Assembly: GCF_019175385.1 (NCBI RefSeq) | Contig: NC_083346.1 | Location: 62,835,821-62,899,820, forward strand | Length of the DNA stretch: 64,000 nt | Reading direction: 5' to 3' | Origin: Lycium barbarum | Lineage: Eukaryota > Streptophyta > Magnoliopsida > Solanales > Solanaceae | In this document: piece by piece, positions 21,964 to 35,220 of the stretch | Position numbering within the stretch: the stretch's first letter is position 1 | How the letters are laid out: each line of letters opens with the position of its first letter | Made by a program: the position numbers and the translations under genes | Notes under the pieces: model-generated | What the model was told of the DNA's origin: nothing | Databases searched by the model: none | The model's input: the letters and a program-made list of their open reading frames with translations, nothing else

Positions 21964-24537
21964 TGTCACGACCCAGCTAGGGGCCGCGACGGGTACCTGA
22001 GGCTAACCATCAAGCACCGCTCGTTCTACCGCTTATCATACTCATTAAACATTCCTTTTTCAATTCATACTCAATTTATAAGAAAATCATCTTACATTTC
22101 AAAACATAATACTTTTATATACATAAGCCTTTGGGCTATCAAAATAATATACATATATATATATATGGATGCATATACAAAATGGCAACCTCGTAAGACT
22201 ACATAACCCACACTGCGTATCTACGAGGCTCTACTGGAGTGCTAGACATAAGGACAGGGCAAGACCCCGTCATGCCCAAAATACATGTACATGAATATAC
22301 ACAAAAGAATAATCATAAGCACCTCCGGAACAAAGGAGTGCTCTCTAATCAGCTACTGGCTCCTACGAGTCCGGATCAAGCTCACCTCCCTGTCTACCTG
22401 TGGGCATGAACACAACGTCCAAAGAAAATGGACGTCAGTACGAACATTGTACTGAGTATGTAAGACAGGAATGAAATAAATATAATAGAAGGATCATGAG
22501 CCATAAGAGAAAGATATAACCTGCATGAGTGTCATAGGCAAATACATTTCGAACATATATCTTATTTTACATAATCATGGTACGTATGCCATCACATCAC
22601 ATATATCATCACATCATAATCCTCGTCGTTAACCCGCGTCCGGGTAACCATCGTATGCCGCCCACTAGTGGTGATAATGCCCGGCCCTCTAGGCTCGGTG
22701 TAAATATAGCAGCCCGCCTTAGCGGTGACATGCCCGGCCATCTAGGCACGGTGGAATCATAGCATCCCGCCTTAGCGGTGACATGCCCGGCCATTTAGGC
22801 ACGGTGGAATCGTATCGTAATCTTATCATAACTTGATATTTTGATACATAACATAGGCTTGTCAGAAGCTAGAATTATTGATCATCTTATAGACATATCA
22901 TGACTTAGCATCATTTCACATTTATCATTAGGAGCATACATTAGGCTTTGAAGGCAACTATGGCTATGTCGGGGTGATGTGTGGTCGTGAACCCCAGATT
23001 ATAATATGAACATTTATGAGTATTCTGCCTCACCTTGAAGGAAATAGTGTATAAGGTGAGTGTTAATAGTAATGACATCATTAACGTTGTAGGATCATCA
23101 TATCATGGACTCTAGAATCTCTATACTTTAACTTATCATTATCGTTATCATGCTCGCATGTAGTTTGGTATATTTGCGGACTCATAAGCTCCATCATATT
23201 GGAGAATCATGGAAAACTTGAAAGATTCATGCCTTTGAAGGAAGGGATTAGCCTTACATACCTTTGACGATTACTAAGTTATCGCTTGCGTGTTCTTCTT
23301 TAATGCACGCGTTCTACCTTGAAGAGAATTTATATCGGCATTAGCTAAGCAATTATAAGAACGGGCTTTCTAAAGCTAGGGAAAATTGGATAGCACTTCC
23401 TTTGTTTATACTACTCTCACCATATTCTATATCAACTCCCAACACTCATAACAACAATCACAATATAGCAATCAACAATCATCATTCATATACAATGACC
23501 ATAATCCACCATTTCTCTTCATTTCTCCACATTCATAATTTTAGCTTACTATCGCGTTTTCTCGTATATATACGTATTTCATGGTCTACATGTCATTTAT
23601 GACGTATCCATAATCATTACACACCAACATTTATGATTCAATCCAACTACCATCCAAACATGACACTATTCACTCATTAATGACCCATTTCCTATGTCTT
23701 GCTACAATTCAAGTATCTTAATCTTCCATTACCTTAAACAACGTGATTTAGTCATGAAACTTACCTTAGATGATGGTTGAACAAGTCTTGAGTGGAGTTT
23801 CCCCTCTAGCACCAAAACCCTACTTCACCTCTTTTGGTTTTCTTTGAGGAAGATGAACTTTACTTTGGTTTCATACACTTTGATTCATGGATTTGGTGTT
23901 GTTGATCATTGATTTCCTTTGATTTTCTTGTGTATGGATGTTGGAGAATATTCTAGAGTGTTTTTGTCTTGTGGAGTGGAGGATGGAATGAAAATGAAAT
24001 GAGAAGGGTCCCTTATATTAGAATACAAAAGCTGGCCGAACCACTTTTTACGGACCAACATACGGTCCGTATAATTTTTACTGACCGTATGTTGGGACCG
24101 TATATTTGGTCCAGTGAGCCATGTTTTTCTGGACTGGATCTCCGGACTGGACATACGGTCGTGAATATTATACGGCCAGTATGTCTGGCCGTATGTTTTC
24201 CAGTTCTCCGGAACTTGTTTTCGTCGACTCGTTTGATCTCCAATCCTTATGGAACCTTCTTGGAACTTGTTTAACATCTCAATACCAATCTAAGGGACGT
24301 TATTACTTGTCTCCAAGACATCATTATTCCATCATAGATTCGTTGCTCGAACTTCTTATCCGATACACAACATATGGTTCGCTTTCCTTGGCAACTTTCT
24401 TTCCTTGCTTTATATGCCTTTGAAACCTCGTTGAGGGTTGTCAAATACTATTTGTTACTCATCAAAACATTGCATACGCTACGTCCTCTGTTAGCCTATT
24501 CACTGTACATATACAAGGGATTTTCCAAGGTGTAACA
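21964..24537 (-). mobile_element. 5' LTR of C
   Basis: Collinear with the 3' LTR over its whole length. It starts GGGTCGTGACA-inverse at 21964 and ends TGTAACA-inverse at 24537. It includes the perfect 10-bp arm palindrome ATACGGCCAG-TATGT-CTGGCCGTAT (about 24168-24192). Confidence 0.95.
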
Positions 24538-24810
24538 ATATGTATAAGATATAGATATGAGTATGAGTACGAGCATGATACGAATACGAATAAGAATATG
24601 TATATGAATATGATTATGGATACGAAATGTAAATGAGTAAGGATATGAAGACGGATACGGATATGGATGTTTGTACACAATCACGCATTAGAAATGGAAA
24701 GTCCCTATGAAAGGCAAGTAAGTGCTTATGACGATGATACTATTATCTTCCATATTATGCTATCTCCTATGTTGCCTATTATGTTTCTATAATGATATTG
24801 ATCATGCTTT

Positions 24811-24876
24811 ACATACTCAGTACATTCTTCGTACTGACGTCCCTTTGTTTGTGGACGCTGCGTCATGCCCGCAGGT
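24811..24876 (+). promoter_or_regulatory. Double-hairpin module in B 5' LTR
   Basis: SL1 is CAGTAC-ATTCTTC-GTACTG followed by ACGTCC; SL2 is CTGCG-TCATGCC-CGCAG. The copy in the 3' LTR is at about 46490-46553. Confidence 0.65.
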
Positions 24877-24996
24877 GGCCAGGGAGGCAGACTTGATTCA
24901 TAGCTACATTACTCAGGGACTACATAGCGGAGCTCTATTTCTTTTGGAGCTAAAGCTTTTGGTACTTATTCTTTTGTGTACATATTTATGGGCCTA

Positions 24997-25013
24997 GCGG
25001 GGTCCTGTCCCGC
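24997..25013 (+). promoter_or_regulatory. Hairpin SL3 in B 5' LTR
   Basis: GCGGG-GTCCTGT-CCCGC. In the 3' LTR it is present twice because of the 66-bp duplication. Confidence 0.6.
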
Positions 25014-25324
25014 CTATATGATATGACATACTCTCCTTAGAGGCTCGTAGACATGTGTATATGGTTAGGTGTGTTTGTCCTTGTCGACCTATATTTTGGA
25101 TATCATTTTGTTAGCCTCGTCGGCTTATGTACATTGATATGGGCATTGTTGCTAATGATGATTTAAATGTATTGGTTGTCCAATGGGAGTAGTATGATTG
25201 CTGGATAGAATGTATGATTTAATATGTGGCTCACCTAGATGTAAATGTAAAGGTATGTTAGAAGTGCCCGGGTGGGCTAGCACCGGGTGCCCGTCACGTC
25301 CCTCCGGTTGGGTCGTTACAAAAG

Positions 25325-25500
25325 TGGTATCAGAGCAGTTCTGTCCTAGGGTGTGTCTACGAGCCGTGGCCAGTAGAGTCTTGGTTATGGGTGTGTTGCG
25401 TGGCACACTTATAAACAAGAGGCCGCCGCCATTTTACGAATGATTGACCTTCTTTCTTCATAACATCGTGCGATAGAGCTATGATATAAGAACTTCCTTC
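25325..25500 (+). promoter_or_regulatory. Primer-binding site and leader of B
   Basis: TGGTATCAGAGCAG (25325-25338) is complementary to the 3' end of initiator tRNA-Met. The leader that follows (GTCCTAGG, TCTACGAGCCGTG, AGTAGAGTCTTG, a GTGTG-N8-CACAC hairpin at about 25391, CACACTTATAAACA, and CGTGCGATAGAGCTATG at about 25468) recurs in C, E2, G and I. Confidence 0.88.
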
Positions 25501-25529
25501 TCTTTAACCGTGTATTGTGTATTTTAGAG

Positions 25530-26724
25530 ATGCTTATAAAGATAAAGGCTACGACAGCCCAAAAGGGCAAGACAGTGGCAGAAAAGCAAGCTGAAAGAGC
25601 ATCGCCAACAGTTGTAGAGGAAAGTGAGTCCCAGAATGCGGCTCAATCTCAGTCCTCCCAATCAGTGCCTATTTCTGAGGAGCGTGAGGAAGCCTCAGCC
25701 CCAGCTCCAGCACCTCCAGCACCTCCAGCTCCTCCACCGGATGCTTCAGGCCAAGATGTAAAAGAGGCCATTCATTTTCTTACTCAATTGGTTGCTGCCC
25801 AGACTCAACGGCAAAGTACGGGGCAAGGTGATAGGGCTGTTAGTGCAAGGGCCCGTGACTTCATTAGCTTGAACCCTCCGAAATTCTTTGGATCAAAACC
25901 GAATGAGGACCCTCAGAATTTTATTGATGGGATGATGAGGACGCTTCGCTTGATACATGCTTCGGACACCGAATCAGTGGAATTAGCGTCCTATAGATTG
26001 AGGGATGTTGCGGTTCATTGGTACACGGTTTGGCTGGCTTCACGGGGAGCCAATGCGCCTCCCCCGGTATGGCAGGAATTTGTTGATGCTTTCCTCCGAC
26101 ATTATTTGCCTCCAGAAGTTCGGCGAGCTAGAGCCGATAAATTCTTGAATTTGAGGCAACGTAGCATGAGTGCTTTAGAGTACAGTCTCCGCTTCAATTC
26201 TTTGGCCAGGTATGATTCGGCCATGGTAGCGGATATGGGTGACCGAGTGCACCAATTTGTGAAAGGCCTAGGGACACATTTGATGGATAGGTGCTTGATT
26301 GCGTCCCTTCAGGACAATATGGATATTTCGCGCATTCAGGCCCATGCTCAAAATTTAGAAGAAAGCCTACAACAACAAAGAAGTGAGCGTGAGCATGATA
26401 GGGGACATAGCAAGAGGGCTATATCTTCGGGTCCGATGAGTGAGTTTAGAGGCAGGCACATACATCAGTTTTCTAGGCATTCAAGCTATTCTATGACTAG
26501 TGCGCCTCCACGGTTTCCAGGCTCGAGATTCGATAGATCTACACTTTTCGGGCCGAGGCAGAGTTTTTCGGGATCTCAGTTCAGAGGTGATTCGGGTCAG
26601 GCAAGGCCACCCATACCACAATGTTCCTAGTGTGGGAAGTTACATTGGGGTCAGTGCCAATCGGGTTCAGAGGGTTGCTATTCATGTGGTCGACCCGACC
26701 ATATTATGCATGATTGCCCCTCAG
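25530..26724 (+). pseudogene. B gag with zinc knuckle
   Basis: ATG at 25530; the first codons differ from the MPKKRKATAAQ-type starts but the frame aligns from KATTAQKGK on. A Pro/Ala-rich linker is followed by the capsid core (PPKFFGSKPNEDPQ, ESVELASYRLRDVAVHWY, PPEVRRARADKFLNLRQ) and the arginine-rich tail. One TAG (26628-26630) lies in the nucleocapsid, before CYSCGRPDHIMHDC (26676-26717, CX2CX4HX4C). No other lesion is seen, so gag was intact until recently compared with pol. Confidence 0.9.
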
Positions 26725-28145
26725 TTGGTGGTAGAGGTAGGACCCAGCCTTCAGGGTCGGTAGCCGGATCTTCGTCATCTGTACGCCCTATGGGGCCAGG
26801 TTCATATGCGCCAGTCTGCCATGGTAGAGGCAGAGGGAGAGTCCCCAGTTCTAGCGATCCTGAGCACCGTATTTATACTTTTGCTAGACGCCAAGATCTT
26901 GAGTCTTCTCCTGATGTGGTCACAGGTATATTATCGGTATTTTCTCATGATGTATATGCTTTGATAGATCTGGACTCCACATTGTCATATGTTACTCCAT
27001 ATATTGCGGGTCGATTTAGAGTCAAACCGGAGTCGATCAAACCTTTTGAGGTGTCTACACCCGTTGGTGAATCGGTAATAGCTAGCCGAGTATATAGAAA
27101 CTGTATAGTTGTGGTTTGTGACCGTCGTACTGTGATTGACTTGCATGAGTTAAAAATGGTAGACTTTGATGTTTTTATGGGCATGGATTGGTTGGCTTCT
27201 TGCAATGCCAATGTTGATTGTAGAATTAAAATGGTTCATTTCCAATTTCCGGGAGAACCAGTTTTAGAATGGAAAGGGAATACTGTGTCACCAAAAGGTA
27301 GGTTTATTTCCTATCTAAAGGTAAGGAAAATGATCACGAAAGGATGCATGTATCTTCTAGTTCGGGTTCAAGATGTAGAAGCTGAACCGCTGACTCTTCA
27401 GTCAGTTCCTGTAGTAAATGAGTTTCCAAATGTGTTCCCGGAAGAGATTCCAGGCCTTCCTCCCAAGCGGGAGATTGATTTTGCTATTGATGTGTTGCCA
27501 GACACTAAGCTTATATCTATTCCTCCTTATAGAATGGCTCCCGCAGAATTGAAAGAGTTGAAGAGCAATTGAAAGACTTGCTTGAGAAAGGCTTTATTAG
27601 GCCTAGTTCATCCCCGTGGGGAGCACCCGTATTGTTTGTCCGAAAGAAAGATGGCTCCTTGAGAATGTGCATTGACTATTGGCAATTGAATAAGGTGACG
27701 ATTAAGAACAAATATCCTCTTCCGAGGATTGATGACTTATTTGTCCAATTACAAGGTGCCAAATAGTTTTCAAAAATAGATTTGAGGTCTGGGTATCATC
27801 AAGTGAGAGTTAGGGAGAAAGATATCCCTAAGAAAGCCTTCAGAATAAGATATGACCATTTTGAGTTCCGGGTAATGTCATTTGGGCTAACGAATGCACC
27901 GACAGTATTTATGAATTTGATGAACAATGTGTTCAGGCCTTTCTTAGATCTAATTGTGATTGTATTCATCAACGATATCTTGGTGTATTCTAGATCCGAG
28001 GCAGAACATGCGGATCATTTACGTGCCGTCCTTAGAGTTCTTCAAACTCTAGAGTTTTTTGCAAAATTTTCTAAGTGTGAGTTTTGGTTGAACTCAGTGA
28101 CATTCCTGGGGCACATTGTCGCTGCCGATGGTATTCGGGTAGATA
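26725..28145 (+). pseudogene. B pol: protease and first half of RT
   Basis: The protease active-site region reads LIDLDST where C has LIDPGST; Asp remains but the following Pro-Gly is lost. A one-base deletion near 27562 shifts the frame in [10 protein letters not shown], and a TAG lies at 27764-27766. RT shows [30 protein letters not shown] and [10 protein letters not shown]. The last replaces one of the two catalytic Asp residues by Asn, so the enzyme would be dead even if the frame were open. The frame is cut at GIRVD by solo LTR D and resumes at 37823. Confidence 0.9.
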
Positions 28146-30800
28146 TGTTACACCTTGGAAAATTCCCCGTTAATGTACAGTAAATAGGCTAGCGAGGAAC
28201 ACGAGGTATACGAGGATTCAGAGAAGTGAGAGATAGCATTTGATGACCCTAACCAAGATTCAAAGACATTAGACATAAAGGAAGAAGTTTGGTGAAGAAA
28301 GTAAAGGATATGTTATGTGTTGGGTAGGAATTATGGACGACGAGTTAATGATGGCATAATGATGTCTTAGAGACGAGTAATGACGTCCCTTAGATTGGTA
28401 TTGAGGTGTTAAACAAGTGTCAAGAAGGTTCCATAAGGATCGGAGATCAAACGAGTCGACGAGAACAAGTCCCGGACAGCTGGACATTATACGGCCAAAC
28501 ATACTGGCCGTATAAAATCCACAGACCGTATGTCCAACCATAGATTCAGCCCAGAATGGCATACTCCACTGGACCAAACATACGGTCCAACATACGGTTA
28601 GTGAAAAATATACGGACCGTATGTTGGTCCGTATAAGTTGGTCAGGACAGGTTCAACATTTAATATAAGGGACCTCTCTCATTTCATTTTCATATCATTT
28701 CCACTCCACAAGCTAAGAAAACTCTAGAACACTCTCTAACATTCATCCACAATAAAATCAAAAGGGAAAACCAAGATCAACCACTTCAAATCCATGAAAA
28801 CAAGTGTGTGAAACTTAGTAAAAGTTCATCTACCTCAAGAAAACCCAAGGGAAATGAAGTAGGGTTTTGGTGCTAGAAGAGTATTTTCATTAAAGGCTTG
28901 TTTCTACACTATATAAGGTAAGTTCTATGGTATTTTCATGATGTTTGAAGTATTGATAAGTTGAAACACTTGGATTGTAGAAGAGTATAGAAAATGGGTC
29001 ATAAATGTGTGAATAGTATCATTGTTGAGCAGTAGTTGGAATGAATCATGAATATGGATATGTTGTGATTGTGAATATGTTATAAATGACATTTAGACCA
29101 TGGAATAGGTATATTATATGAGAAAACGCGATTGGGAGTCATAACCATAATTGTGGAGAAATTGAAGGGAAATGGTGAATTGTGGTAAATGTAGATAAAT
29201 GACGATTGTCGGGTGCGACATTGTGAATGTTGATATGAACGTTTGAGAGTTGATATATAACATGGGAAAATTATTATAAACAAAGGAAATGCTGCCCAAT
29301 TTTCTCTAGCGTTAGTAAGTCCGTTCTTATAATTGTTAGCTAATGTCGATACGAATTCTCTTGAAGGTAGAACGTGTGCATTAGAGGAGAACAAGCAAGC
29401 GATAGATTAGTTAAACGACAAAGGTATGTAAGGCTAATGTCACGACCCAACTAGGGGCCGCGACGAGTACCCGATACTTATACCGAGCACCCCTTATCAT
29501 TTTACCTCTAGTACTGAGTGGGCCGCATGAACTATACCATATATTTTTTTTGTCACTGAACATTAACATTAGCAGCATAATCATAGACATAGGCTAATAA
29601 ACTTTTCTAGCACACTATACAGCGACAAGAACCACAAAAGTACAAAACATCTGACTATACATATCTGTGTACGAGCCTCTAGACATAGTACACATATACA
29701 TAGGAAGGGCCGAGTGCTGCCGTGCCTGAATATATACACAAAACAGTACCAAGGAACTGAGGCTCCGGGACAACTGAAGCGCTGCCAATTACTGCTGATA
29801 GAACTTCTAAGAATCAGGTCCGTCTACCTGCTGACCTGCGCGGCATAAAACGCAGCGTCCACAAGAAGGGACGTCAGTACGAATAGTGTACCGAGTATGT
29901 AAGGCATGGAAGATAATACAAGCAAAAACATAAGGTATGATTAACAATATCATAGGATCATAGGACATATAGTGATGCAAGAAAGTAACCTGTACATAGG
30001 AATACCCTTTCAGGCCGGATACCATGCATGCTTGTCTTTCCCTTTAAAAAAAAACATTTCTTTTTCATAGACATAGAAAATAGAACTTATATCATGTCAT
30101 GTCTTATCATATCATATCATATCGTATCGTATCATATCATGTCAGGTCATAGCATTTCAGGTCATAGCGTATCAGGTCATAGCATAGCACCGAACAATGT
30201 CGGCTCGCCCACATAGCACCGAAATACATCGGCTCGGCCATATATCCCGCGTCCGTGCATCCCGCGTCCGGGATGATAAGCCAGCTGACCAGGTGGCAAT
30301 GAAACATGTTTCCCTTCCCATTTCCCCATGTATCCCTTCCCCCACCCCATGTTCATATACGTATCTTATATACTTATGTCATATAAGCATGCAGGAGAGC
30401 CCAAGGAAAAATCATGTAGCCATCGGAGTGACGTAAGGTCGGTGACCTCCGATTACATTATGGAACAATCGTGATCGCTTTGTCTCACCTTAAAGGAACA
30501 AGTATTTTAAGGCGAGACTACCAACGGGGAATAGTGTTGAAAGAAACATAGAATGAAATCATGGATGTCATAGAAATCAATTCATCTGCTTTGGAACCTT
30601 TGGAGGATGGTGTCATAACCAAGGAATAGAATTAAAAATCAAGAATTAGTTTAATATTTTCATATTCATATTGGGTCCTTAGCTTAACACTCTTAGTCAT
30701 GGAATCGTTCTTGTCATACTTACCATAGACGTATTCTCTTCCTTAGCATCATTGTTATCATGGTCATCATAGACATACTTCCATTAGAATGGTACAGTAC

Positions 30801-33800
30801 TGTTATATCCCGTATTTTTGAACTTCAGATTATTTGCTGAGGTGGGACCCACACATCGAGATTTTTTTTGGGACATCTAAAAAAATTCATATGAATCACA
30901 TATGAGAAGTTAAACACGACTCAAGAAGGACCCTTGGGCCAAATCAAAGTGGAAGTCCTCCAAACGAATATTTTTAAGAAAACGTTTTCGGGTGATCTGA
31001 CTTCAAGGGGAAAAAACGGTATTATAAGTTTGGAATTTGGAAAGGTACCAAGAAATAGAAGTTGTAGATAATTGAATTATCTTTCCAACCATAGGTCGTG
31101 GGTCCCCAGGTGACGTCGGTACAAGGAGATATGAACGTTTTAAGGTCGAAAGGTCAGTGGGCTAGGCCCAACTCGGGACCAAACCGAGTTGGCCCAAAAA
31201 AAATCAAAAAAAATAATAAGGCCCAAATTTGTGAGGCCCAACCGGTCATGGTTATGGCCCAAGACAATATTAAATAAAATTTGGTCAATAAAAGGATGAC
31301 TAAGTCATCCTTATCACAATAAGTTCTAGAGGTTTCAAGAAAAGAAGAACAAGAGAAAGAAGAGAGAAAAGCTTAAGGGCATTTCGGCCATAGAGAAAGT
31401 CCATGAGAAAAATTGATAAAAATTCTTCAAAAATCAATCCCTACCAAGTAAAGGGTGCTTAACAAGGTGGAGTTGTTGTTGGAGCAAGAAAGATTCAAAA
31501 TCATACAAGTTGCCAAGTTGTAGTCAAGTGAGAAGTTGAAGAAGAAAGGTGAGTTTTGATCTTTCTTTATGTGTTATGAATGGTTTATATGTGTTGTAGT
31601 ATGTTAAAATGGATGAAATTCATGAAAGAGATAAAAATAGGGGTGTGGCCGTGAGGTATGGAACATGTATATGTGTGTAGAAATTGTGTTTTAATTAATT
31701 TATCTAGTGTTTGGTTGTTATTGTTGTGAATGATATGTGGAAAATGGAAGTTGAATAAATTTGGAGAGGTTGTAGTGTGTATGCTTGATGTTGGCCGTGT
31801 AGTTGTAGAGTAATATGGAAGAAAAGGAGTCAATTCTATTTAATGTTTTGGTTGTAGTTGAATTGTGGATGCTAGATTGCTAATGAATGCATAATAATCT
31901 TGTGAAGTTGAAGTAGGTGGAGGTTTGTTTTAGAAGTTATGTGAATTGAATGTAATGTTCTTGCATGCATGGAAGGTAATGTGGTTAGTATGATGTTGTT
32001 GGAATATAGATCATGAGGTTGTGATTGTTTTCATTAACGTTAGAAAGTTTTTGGAAGAAGTAGTAAGTTGATTGAATATGGAAGTTGTTAGTATTGTTGT
32101 TGTTGGAATTGTGGTTGATATTTTGGCCGGGTTTGAATTCCCGGGATTGTTGTTGATTGAAATTAGCCAAGTTGAACTTGGTGGGACGGAGTATTTATAG
32201 GGGAAGTGCTGCCGAAATTTTGGTAGCCAAATGTTTCCTTAAGAATTCAACTCTAAGTATCCTAATAAGAGTTTTGGTAAACATGACCAATTTGCAGATT
32301 TTGACGAGATTGCAACGTGAATTCGGAATAGCAAAAGAAGCGGAAAGAGGTATGTAAGGTTTCACCCTTCTTTCTATGGGATGTCTTAGACGGAATAAGT
32401 TGGGTACGCGCCTCGGGGACAACTCTCTTCCCCGGAATCCGCATCCAAAGTTTTCCACTTTTTGTTCAATAGAATTGAACTAGAAAGTGTGCAAATGATG
32501 GAAAGACCTCTTAAACCCCTAGAACTTGCATAAGTGGGACCCGATTACCCTAGGACCCTCACAAGTAATGACATGACACGTAATATATGTAAATCATATA
32601 CGTCACCCCATCCGGCCCGAGGTGGGCCCGCTACTCTCGGATTTTTCCTTACAGTCTTGCTTGACTTACTTGAAGTGAATCCAAAGGGAACTTTTGATCC
32701 CGATTTCGTTACCAAATGATAAATACTATGACTCCTCTAACGAGGGCACTTCCATGACGATAATGATAACAATGATGTTAGATAAGAGAATATGCCTATG
32801 ATACGTACTACCGGAACGACTCTATGACTAAGATGACTAAGCTAAGTATCTTATGTAAACATGAAAATGATAAACTAATTTTTGAATCTTATTTATATTT
32901 CCTAGCTATGACTTTATTTTCTAAAAGATTTCAAAGTCTATGAACTGTCATCTATGATGCACCGATTTCATTCTACGTTTACTTTAATATTATTCCCCGT
33001 TGGTAGTCTCACCTTAAAATACTCGTTCCTTCAAGGCGAGACAAAGCGATCACGAGTATTCTATAATATAATTGGAGGTCACCGACCTTACGTCACTCCG
33101 ATGACTACATGATTCTTCTTTGGGCTTTCCTGCGTGCCTATGAGACATATGTATATAGGATACGTAAATGCATATAAGACATGTAAATGTATGTAAGATA
33201 TGTGTATATATTTTTAAAACATGCACATGACGAAAGAGCTTGAGCGCTATAGACGCTGATGTACCTACACGACACACGTATATGTATATGATAAAAGAGC
33301 TAGAGCACTATAGACGCTGATATATGTACATGATATATGAATGTGTATACGGGGAAAATGGAGGTAAGGGCAGAGCGTTATGAACGCATATCCACCTGAT
33401 CAGTTGGCATTACATGATATGATATCGTCCCAGACGTGGGATGCCCGGACGCGGGATGTGTATATTTATGGTTAAATGGATCGGCTGCCGACGCCTCGGC
33501 AATATGAGATGTCCTATTTTATATGTATATGTATATGAACAAGGAAAGATTCTTAAAGGAAAGCTAAGTACGCATAGCACCTGCCAAGGGTATATATATA
33601 TACAGGTTATGTTTCTACCTCAGGACATGTGCTATTATTCTCTTATGTCGTTATTTCCGTTTTATACTTTCCGTATGCTACTATTCATGCCTTACATACT
33701 CGGTACACTATTCGTACTGACGTCCCTTCTTGTGGACGCTGCGTTTCATGCCGCGCAGGTCAGCAGACAGGCGGATTTGATCCTTAGAAGCTCTACCAGC

Positions 33801-34166
33801 AGTGTTGACAGTGCTCCAGTTATTCCGGAGCCTCACTTCCTTGGTACTATTTTGTGTATATATATTCGGGCACGGCAGTACTCAGCCCTTTCTATGTATA
33901 AACGTACTATGTCTAGAGGCTCGTAGACAGATATGTACAGTCAGTTAAGTATAGTTAGGTATATGGTGTTTTGGCATGCTAATGTTGATGTATAAGTGAT
34001 AACGAAGTTTATTAGTCTATGTTCAGAATGACGCCGCTAATGTTAATGTTAAAAAAAAAATGGCTCTGTTTACATGGCTTGCTAAGAGGTAAAGGTAAAA
34101 CGATAGACAAGGGGTGCTCGGTACAAGTATCGGGTACTCGTCACAGCCCCTAGACGGGTCGTGACA
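30801..34166 (+). mobile_element. 5' LTR of element E2 (plus)
   Basis: TGTTATATCCCG…GGGTCGTGACA, 3366 bp, directly followed by a PBS. It contains the inverted repeat CCAACTCGG-GACCAAA-CCGAGTTGG (about 31168-31192) upstream of an ATTAAATAAAA box, a short ATAGACGCTGAT-type repeat region (33235-33330) and the SL1/SL2 module (33691-33757). No coding sequence. The long minus ORFs in it are spurious. Confidence 0.88.
33691..33757 (+). promoter_or_regulatory. Double-hairpin module in LTR E2
   Basis: SL1 is CGGTAC-ACTATTC-GTACTG (G·U wobble at the second pair), followed by ACGTCC. SL2 is CTGCG-TTTCATGCCG-CGCAG. The inverted copy in E1 is at about 29836-29903. Confidence 0.6.
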
Positions 34167-34170
34167 GAAG

Positions 34171-34330
34171 TGGTATCAGAGCAGTTCGGTCCTAGGAGTT
34201 TGTCTACGAGCCGTGTCCAGTAGCGTCTTGTTTATGTGTGTGTTGCGCGCCACACTTATAAACAGGAGGCTACAGGGAATTTAGGAAATATGACCTTCTT
34301 TGTACTCAAGATCGTGTGATAGAGCTATGC
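34171..34330 (+). promoter_or_regulatory. Primer-binding site and leader of E2
   Basis: TGGTATCAGAGCAG at 34171-34184 (initiator tRNA-Met), then the same conserved leader as B with GTGTG-TTGCGCGC-CACAC and CGTGTGATAGAGCTATG. Confidence 0.88.
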
Positions 34331-34378
34331 TACCAGGTTTCCACATTCCTTTCCTAATCCTGTGTTATGGTTTCAGTA

Positions 34379-35220
34379 ATGCCGCCGAAAAGGAAGGCTA
34401 CGACGGCCCAGAAGGGCAAGAGGGTGGCTGGCAGCAGAGTTGAACGGGAGCTAGAAGAAGGAGAATCTCATAATGAAGCTCCCCCTCAGACCTTTCCTGC
34501 TCCCCCTGCACCAGCAGAGCAGGAAAGAGTTTCGGATCCAGCCCCCGCACCTCCAGTTCCACCGCCAGCAGCTCCGGGCCAACAGATGGCCGAGGCCATT
34601 CAATTACTGACCCAGTTAATTGCCGCACAGGCTCAGCGGCAAGATGTATACCTAGGAGACAGGGCGGTAAGTGCAAGGGCCCGCGACTTTATCACCCTGA
34701 AGCCTCCAGAGTTTTATGGATCCAGACCAGAGGAGGACCCGCAGAGTTTTATAGATGAGATGCTGAGGACTCTAAGGATCATACATGCTTCGGATACGGA
34801 GTCCGTAGAGTTGGCTTCATACAGGCTGCGGGATGTGGCAGTTTTGTGGTATAGTAGTTGGATATCCTCGAGGGGAGCGAATCCACCTCCCCCGGTTTGG
34901 CAGGAGTTTACCGAGGCATTTCTGCGACATTTCTTACCGCCAGAGGTTCGACGAGCACGAGCCGAGATGTTCTTGAACCTTAAACAAGGAAATATGAGTG
35001 TTCGGGAGTACGACCTTCGTTTCAACTCACTAGCCAGGTATGCCCCAGCCCTGATAGCAGATAGGGGAGATCATGTGCACCGATTCGTGAGTGGGCTAGG
35101 GCCACATTTAGTTAAGGAGTGCCTGACGGCTTCACTCCAGGATGGGATGACTATTACCCGCATTCAGGCCCACGCCCAAAATTTGGAAGAGCAGTACCAG
35201 TCACAGAGAGGGGAGCGGTA
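34379..35220 (+). pseudogene. E2 gag, truncated at its 3' end by the junction with LTR E1
   Basis: The start MPPKRKATTAQKGK matches C. The Pro/Ala-rich linker, capsid core (PPEFYGSRPEEDPQ, ESVELASYRLRDVAVLWY, PPEVRRARAEMFLNLKQ) and RIQAHAQNLEE are all open with no internal stop. This is the least damaged gag in the window, but it breaks off before the zinc knuckle, at about codon 280, where minus-strand LTR sequence begins. PR, RT, RNase H, integrase and the 3' LTR are absent. It could still encode a capsid-only protein if transcribed from the LTR beside it. Confidence 0.88.

Larger units (their letters stand above)
14203..24537 (-). mobile_element. Element C: structurally complete chromovirus-type Ty3/gypsy retrotransposon
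   Basis: 10335 bp, minus strand, nested in the 5' LTR of B, with perfect ATATG target duplications at 14198-14202 and 24538-24542. LTRs of 2575 and 2574 bp, PBS, gag, PR, RT, RNase H, integrase plus chromodomain and polypurine tract are all present in order. In two hand-compared segments the LTRs differ at 7 of 117 and 6 of about 175 positions, mostly C/T and G/A. Gag-pol carries three frameshifts and at least four stops, so it is non-autonomous, but the integrase-chromodomain segment is open. Confidence 0.95.
24543..25320 (+). mobile_element. 5' LTR of B, right part
   Basis: Resumes after C with the GATATG hexamer tract, contains the double hairpin (24811-24876) and SL3 (24997-25013), and ends GGGTCGTTACA directly before the PBS. 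Confidence 0.92.

Noticed and set aside
24462..24684. Minus ORFs rich in I, R, H and Y in the LTR of B (also 46123-46362)
   Set aside because: They are translations of the GATATG/GATACG hexamer-like repeat inside an LTR.
25325..25338. tRNA gene suggested by TGGTATCAGAGC
   Set aside because: Only the complement of the 3' end of initiator tRNA-Met is present, directly after an LTR: a primer-binding site.
30801..30801. Target duplication for E2 using AGTAC at 30796-30800
   Set aside because: The right end of E2 is deleted, so there is nothing to match it with.
31585..32458. Several ORFs of 60-90 codons inside LTR E2
   Set aside because: No family resemblance, and the region is non-coding LTR with matching inverted sequence in E1.
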